In this document: positions 59,280 through 64,000 of the stretch, piece by piece
Layout: each line of letters begins with the position of its first letter
Position numbering within the stretch: the stretch's first letter is position 1
NCBI GenBank assembly: GCA_961205875.1
Contig: OY540813.1
Span: forward strand, 27,065,001 to 27,129,000
Length of the DNA: 64,000 bases
Direction: 5' to 3'
Origin: Sialis fuliginosa
Lineage: Eukaryota; Arthropoda; Insecta; Megaloptera; Sialidae
Notes under the pieces: generated by a model
Database searches by the model: none
The model's input: only the letters and a program-made list of their open reading frames with translations
Told to the model about the DNA's origin: nothing
Made by a program: the position numbers and the translations under genes

Positions 59280-60361
59280 TTTTATTATTACAAATTTTAG
59301 AGTGTATTTAAAAACGATTGCCGGTTTTTTAACGTGGAGTATCGCTTCTTATTATCTTTATTCTGTGAGCTAGCCTAGTGTGAGAATTTTTTTTTTTTAA
59401 TTTTCATATATTAAAAATTATTTAAAAAGATATTAAAGAACATGTATCATTGTCTGTAAAAATGTAATGTAATATTTGTAAATATTATTGTTTCTATGAA
59501 CAAATACATTTGGTATTTTTTCGTTAAAGAAAATAATATTTGGTTCACTTTAACAATATGTATATTGGTTTGACTCAATCTAATATTTGTTCCAATTATT
59601 GAATATTTTTATCATGTTCGACTTATAAATTCCTAACATTGTAAATAAATCTTACAACTCACTTTTCACTCACTTCAAATTGTCGTATCGGTTGAAAATT
59701 TTGCAAACTTATGCAATTCAGGCGACAATACAATAATATGGTCCAAGCTTGTATGATGATCGAGGTGGAAGGTGGTCATTGGGACTTCTCATTGGCTAAC
59801 AATAAGCACAAGATTTTTTTTTTTTAGTTTTCCAAACTAAAATTTAACAAGTACTTAACCAAATTTTGTGTTATCTATATTTGACCAAATATTTTGGTTA
59901 TTTTAACGAAACTAATTTTTTTTCAATGTAGATTACCGTTTACTTCTTTTTAACATCACAAAAATAAAACATACCGCATCTAATATATACATTCACGACT
60001 AAAATATAATTAAGAACACCATAATTCCTATTCTTCCCGGATTACAAATCATATTCAAGCTATCTATTAGAGAAGATTAACCCTGTCATATAAATAATAT
60101 ACACGTCGTCATTACATGGTTAAATATTGTTTGTCTAATTTTTTTTACCAAAAAATCTACAACCGAAAATAAACCTAAAGGAACGGCAGCAGTGATTTAT
60201 AGACAAGTATGTTGTATTTATGGGGCAAAAAATGACACATTTATTAAGTGTGAAACAAATTGGTAGTTACTGCAAGTGCAACGCAAATAACAATAATGTA
60301 CATTACACCAATAACATACAGTCGGATCGTGTTTACACTGTCAAGTTGCGCGCACAATCAG
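59280..60361. other. A+T-rich stretch with weak unique patches
   Basis: 59735-59800 (GATCGAGGTGGAAGGTGGTC) and 60240-60360 are less A+T-rich and unique. A 63-codon plus-strand frame ending in the GT microsatellite resembles nothing. Confidence 0.3.
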
Positions 60362-60381
60362 GTGTGTGTGTGTGTGTGTGT
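60362..60381. repeat. (GT)n microsatellite
   Basis: About ten GT units directly after CAAGTTGCGCGCACAATCAG. Confidence 0.85.
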
Positions 60382-60492
60382 AATAACTACGTGAGATGTG
60401 TTCTTAGTTAACCTGCATGCAATAATTAAGCTTCATGCACACTTGTGGGATATTTCCGAATGGTTTTATTTGTAATTGTAGTTTGTGCTTAA

Positions 60493-61224
60493 GGCATTTC
60501 TCGGAAAAATTAAAAGATTCAAGAGTAAGCTCAAATTTTGTAAAAAAACTAAAAAAAGGTTATTAGAAGCTCCATTCAATCTTAAAATGATTGACCATCT
60601 GTGAGCGAAGATATCGTCAAAATAAAATCAAAAATTTAACATTGCGAGTAGGTATAGGGATTACGATATTTTAAGCGGATTTTCAATGAAAAAGAAAATA
60701 ATTTTATGCGAAGGAAGATCAAGAAATTTATGAAATTTTGAGAAAAACTAAATTAATATAATTAGAGTTAATATAAAAAATCTCAAGTATTTTCACCACC
60801 CCGTTTTTAAGTTATAAATAAAATAAAAACTTATTTTCTGATAAAAAATATCACGGTACTGGCTATGACAACGCCGCAAAATATTGACAATTGACGCGGT
60901 ATTTAAAAATCGTACGTGCTGAATATTATTATATTGTTCTTTTAATTTCAAGTAATGATAAAAATAATAAAAACTATTTCTTAATTATAAACTTATAATA
61001 TATAACAAATTCAGCTGAAAATAACAGTACACGTTATCACATCAAAACATTAAATAATATGTAGCTGTCATCGGGAATATAAAATTCGCGCATGCGCAAT
61101 AGAAAATATACACTCAATGTTGCCAAATTTTATTTAATTTATACCATGGCTATCTTGATTTTATACTACACCTTTTTTTCCTTTTCTAACATATAGCGTA
61201 CCTTGTTTCTCTCCGAGAAATACC
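60493..61224. mobile_element. TTAA-flanked TIR element, 732 bp
   Basis: TTAA (60489-60492) then GGCATTTCTCGGA; at the other side, complemented, GGTATTTCTCGGA then TTAA (61225-61228): 12 of 13 positions match. TTAA targeting fits piggyBac-type elements. The body is non-coding. Near the right end it carries CGCGCATGCGCA (61087-61098), a palindromic NRF-1/erect-wing-type binding word, and TTTGGCAACATTGAG on the minus strand. Confidence 0.6.
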
Positions 61225-61228
61225 TTAA

Positions 61229-61645
61229 CCCTTTGGACGCGACTATGTCACGAAACACTTGTTTTAAAAATGTGAACATTTTTCTATAAAAATAAAAATG
61301 GTCGCATTATTTATTTATTTATTTACATTTTCTTTTCATGGTGTTAATTTTGCGTGATTATTGCATATAAGGAAGTTAATATTTGAGTGTAGTATAATTG
61401 AGGATTAATGTTTTTTTAATATAAGTTTTATTTTACATAAATATATAATTAACATACAAAAATGAATAAAAAGGGTGGGATAAAGAATTTTACTGAATAT
61501 TTCACTGACATTTACATTTTTTTCTAAAATAAAAGTCAATTTCCGCATGCAACGGTGTTTTTTTCAAGTCGTGGACTATAGTCGATTTTCGCGTCAAATA
61601 AGAAATAAATACAATTGACTTCAGTCGACTTTCGCGTCTAAAGGG
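61229..61645. mobile_element. piggyBac-like MITE, 417 bp, TTAA flanks
   Basis: TTAA|CCCTTTGGACGCGA on the left and, complemented, TTAA|CCCTTTAGACGCGA on the right (TTAA at 61646-61649). A CCC-starting terminus on TTAA is the classic piggyBac pattern. Subterminal GTCGACTTTCGCGTC / GTCGATTTTCGCGTC words recur at the right. No transposase frame. Confidence 0.8.
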
Positions 61646-62135
61646 TTAAAAGTTCAATTGAATTTTATGGGGGAATATTGTTACCCAGACAATACAATGT
61701 ATTCTTTGCAAATTATATACCTACATTGCATACATTTTGATCATATGGCAAAATTTTTTTTCAATAAAATTTAAGTTATTATAAGAGATATTTAACTCTC
61801 AACTGGTATCGTAAATTTTTGCAAACGTAACTGGTATCTTGGGGTATGAACTACCCCCACTGAAGATTAGCTTTTGGCAAGCTAATTTCAATAATGAGAC
61901 TGGATAAAAATGATAAATAACACACTCATTTTATATTATCAACTAGCTTTTATTACCATTATTTTACTAAATTTTTCTTCTACGAAATAAAGTTACAATT
62001 TTTTAAAATATTTTTAGGTACCTACAAAAACTCTAACGAAGAAAAGTTTTTAACACAAATATTTGAACTAATTAAAAAAAGTTTATATGCCTCTAATTAA
62101 CAATAAAAAAAAATTGGTATCGTTGAGGCTGGTCA
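61646..62135. other. A+T-rich stretch, weak repetition
   Basis: AACTGGTATCGTAAATTTTT and AACTGGTATCTTGG (about 61800-61845), and TTGGTATCGTTGAGG at the next island, share the word TGGTATC. Nothing else seen. Confidence 0.3.
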
Positions 62136-62139
62136 GTTC

Positions 62140-62332
62140 TTAACACGCCCATAACTCCGTCCCTGAAGGTGCTAAAGCATCGAACGTCCGGCACCCGCCG
62201 GAATTCGCGACGTAATGAGATTACTTAAAATGGCAAATGCGTACCATGCTTAAATCTTTAGAAAAACATCAAAACATGGTCTGTGGGGGCTGGTCGGCTC
62301 CGACGAAACCAATCAAGGATTAAACATATTTT
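62140..62332 (-). other. G+C-rich unique island, possible small RNA gene or conserved element
   Basis: About 190 bp near 50% G+C. On the minus strand it contains GGACGTTCGATGC, which includes a GTTCGANNC box-B-like word of RNA polymerase III promoters. Further along it reads GGGACGGAGTTATGGGCG and ends CAGCCTCAACGATACC just before a T-run (complement of the A-run at 62105-62113) that could terminate such a transcript. No good A box was found and it does not fold as a tRNA that I can see. On the plus strand GGCTGGTCAG and GGCTGGTCGG occur near both edges. No open frame over its length. Confidence 0.3.
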
Positions 62333-62800
62333 TCAATTTTGAATAATATATCTTTCAAAATATGTTCTATACAATACTTGAAGTAAGCGGTCTTCTTTAT
62401 TATCTATTTTTTAACTTGGTGAATAATGAGTACTATTTTTTTCTTTGTGAATTATATTAATATCAGAAATGAAAAATGCAAACAAATTGTGTATAAATTG
62501 AATTGCATACGTATAGTTGAGCACTCACCCTAACATGTGTCGTACATCACTGCGATATTACCTCACATCTTCTCGTAATTAGATTGCAATTAACTCCATA
62601 ACGCCTATTTATTACGTGCCACTTTTACGCTGGGGGCATACAAGAAGAGTTACATGTTCTTCTTACTCTCGCTTTACTTAAATGCATACATTATGTAAAT
62701 TGTTTTACACAGGCACCAATCTCATGTATAAACTATTCACAATCATCACAATTAATTAATTTATTACGAATTTCAATATATTGATGCATATACTTATAAA

Positions 62801-63240
62801 AAATATCTGCCAAGTAAATGTACAGTGCTTTTCGTGCTAAATTCACCAAAGATAATTAATTAATTATTGAACAATTTAAATAAAAACCGATGCTCAGATA
62901 AATTGCTTATTTTTATAAATCTATATTGATGTAAACGTCAAAATGACAGAACATTTTGGAATGCCACCCCTCCCCCTTATACACGATTTTGATGATTTTG
63001 AAATGGGATCGTCCTCAAGCCAGACCCAACCATCCGATCAAGTTTCAACAATATCGGTTCAGTGGTTCATGAGTTATGCGTGTGACAAGGATTTAGGGGA
63101 CAGACTGACGGACGGACACGCGGACAGACAGACAGACACGGAACGAAAAGTGTTTGTCTTAACGTGAAACAGAAAGATAAATTTAAAATTTTGAAATCGG
63201 AAAACATTTTTTTTAATTTAAAAATCCAAAATTTTAGGCT
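62801..63240 (-). repeat. Family B repeat, copy B3, internally deleted
   Basis: Starts ATATCTGCCAAGTAAATG, then TACAGTGCTTTTCGTGC as in B2, skips the A+T-rich middle, and keeps GATGATTTTGAAATGGGATC, CAACCATCCGATCAAG, GTTATGCGTGTGACAAGG and GGACAGACAGACAGACACGG. The far TTCCTCG end is missing. A 74-codon frame over it is translated repeat. Confidence 0.7.
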
Positions 63241-64000
63241 GATACTCTTGAGATATAACACTTTAAGGGAAAATATAGTGTGGAAGTAGCCGTTCGAAAA
63301 AACGTATTTATTTTGACATCTGAAGAGACGGATGTCAATGAAAAATATTTTACTTTCAGTTCATTGGACTAACGTTAGGGGTCGCCACTAAAACTATTTT
63401 CAAAAATTTAAAGAGCTTAAATTAAAGTTGAAACAATGCGGGCGCCTGATACCTCACAGTGGGAGCTAAGGGTTAAATTACAATTGAATTTGGTATGTAT
63501 GAGAGATGATAGTTCCAAATAGACGTTTCTCTGTTAATTAATTATCACTGAAATAATATTAAAGATAATATAAAACATTTATTGAAAATTATTTTTCTAA
63601 TTCAAAACAATTGATATTTATTTTAAAATGCGAATGATACGTCAGACTCATGGAGCGATATGGCAACAATGCTATTATGTTATGTGTTAATTTCAATAAA
63701 AAATTTATCGAGAATTAGTGGTTCACTACTTTTATGACTGACTGTACATTTCATTTGCTTTTTGAAACGTATTTTCAATAGTATATATCATAAAGCATTA
63801 TGTAATATGTATGTATATTTTCATTTTCATTTAGTCAATTGCCGTATTTTATACATTGCTTTTTAACTTGTGTAGACGTATTTACAGTATACCCTTCTTT
63901 TGTGTTTCCGAAAATATTGTTAGCTTTTATATATTATGCGGATTTTAGTGAAGGGTCTTGAAAATTCTTTATATGATTTGAATGAATGGTTTTGTACCGT
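63241..64000. other. A+T-rich stretch to window end
   Basis: A weakly G+C-richer part at 63365-63475 (GTTAGGGGTCGCC, GCGGGCGCCTGATACC) has no recognised content. Confidence 0.35.

Noticed and set aside
62943-63167. 74-codon plus-strand frame
   Set aside because: Translated family B repeat, ending in the GACA tract.
1-64000. Retrovirus-like or LTR elements, CRISPR arrays, rRNA, bacterial genes
   Set aside because: No long terminal direct repeats with coding between, no capsid or integrase-like frames, no regularly spaced repeats, and no operon-like coding were seen.

Overview
The window is about 64 kb of very A+T-rich (roughly three quarters by eye) animal DNA with no recognisable protein-coding gene. 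The longest open frames reach only about 115 codons, none resembles a known host protein family, and most lie across repeats or microsatellites. It reads as a long intron or a gene-poor intergenic stretch of an insect genome. Clues to an insect are a TTAGG-type telomere motif inside two repeat copies, many short non-autonomous DNA transposons, and a repeat whose ends read ACGGAACCCTA and CGGCCAAGTGC, which I remember as common in Lepidoptera. Lepidoptera is therefore favoured but not proven, and the A+T content is high for that order.

Most of what can be annotated is transposon-derived. Well-bounded elements include a Harbinger-like MITE with a TTA duplication (7933-8171), three hAT-like MITEs with exact 8-bp target duplications (35414-35627, 45582-45903, 52351-53050), and three elements flanked by TTAA (27938-28182, 60493-61224, 61229-61645), the last two back to back on one shared TTAA. 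There is also a pair of short CAGTCGCC/AAGTCGCC-ended elements (18106-18311, 19384-19762), a long-arm TA element holding a nested repeat (50483-51283), a large foldback (32765-33362), and a 93-bp-arm palindrome with Penelope/hammerhead-like motifs (29407-29635).

I name five dispersed families here. Family A has ends near ACTTTCTTATAC and copies at 20.8, 30.2, 39.4, 56.0 and 56.9 kb plus fragments. Family B has TGCTTCCTCG ends and copies at 16.9, 23.2 and 62.8 kb, with a diverged one at 49.9 kb. Family C is the ACGGAACCCTA repeat (38.6, 45.9, 50.6 kb). Family D ends in CTAG and is Helitron-like (21.6, 41.4 kb). Family G is a roughly 320-bp MITE with ATGTCCGGTATTATAAAG ends (12.8, 24.9, 25.3, 37.6 kb). 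One truncated LINE with a recognisable reverse-transcriptase C-terminus lies on the minus strand at 5.0-5.3 kb.

Host-gene signals are weak but worth recording. There is a recursive-splice-like site with a possible 34-nt exon at 42,267-42,300, just downstream of a pair of CACGTG E-boxes. A TATA box with a possible non-coding first exon and a good donor lies at 25.86-26.23 kb, and a TATA box with a tiny reading frame ending at a donor-like site lies at 19.82-19.91 kb. Several G+C-richer unique islands (1.7, 8.7, 17.6, 43.9, 49.5, 62.2 kb) could be conserved regulatory elements, untranslated exons or small RNA genes. No tRNA, rRNA, CRISPR array, bacterial-type operon or retrovirus-like coding region was seen.
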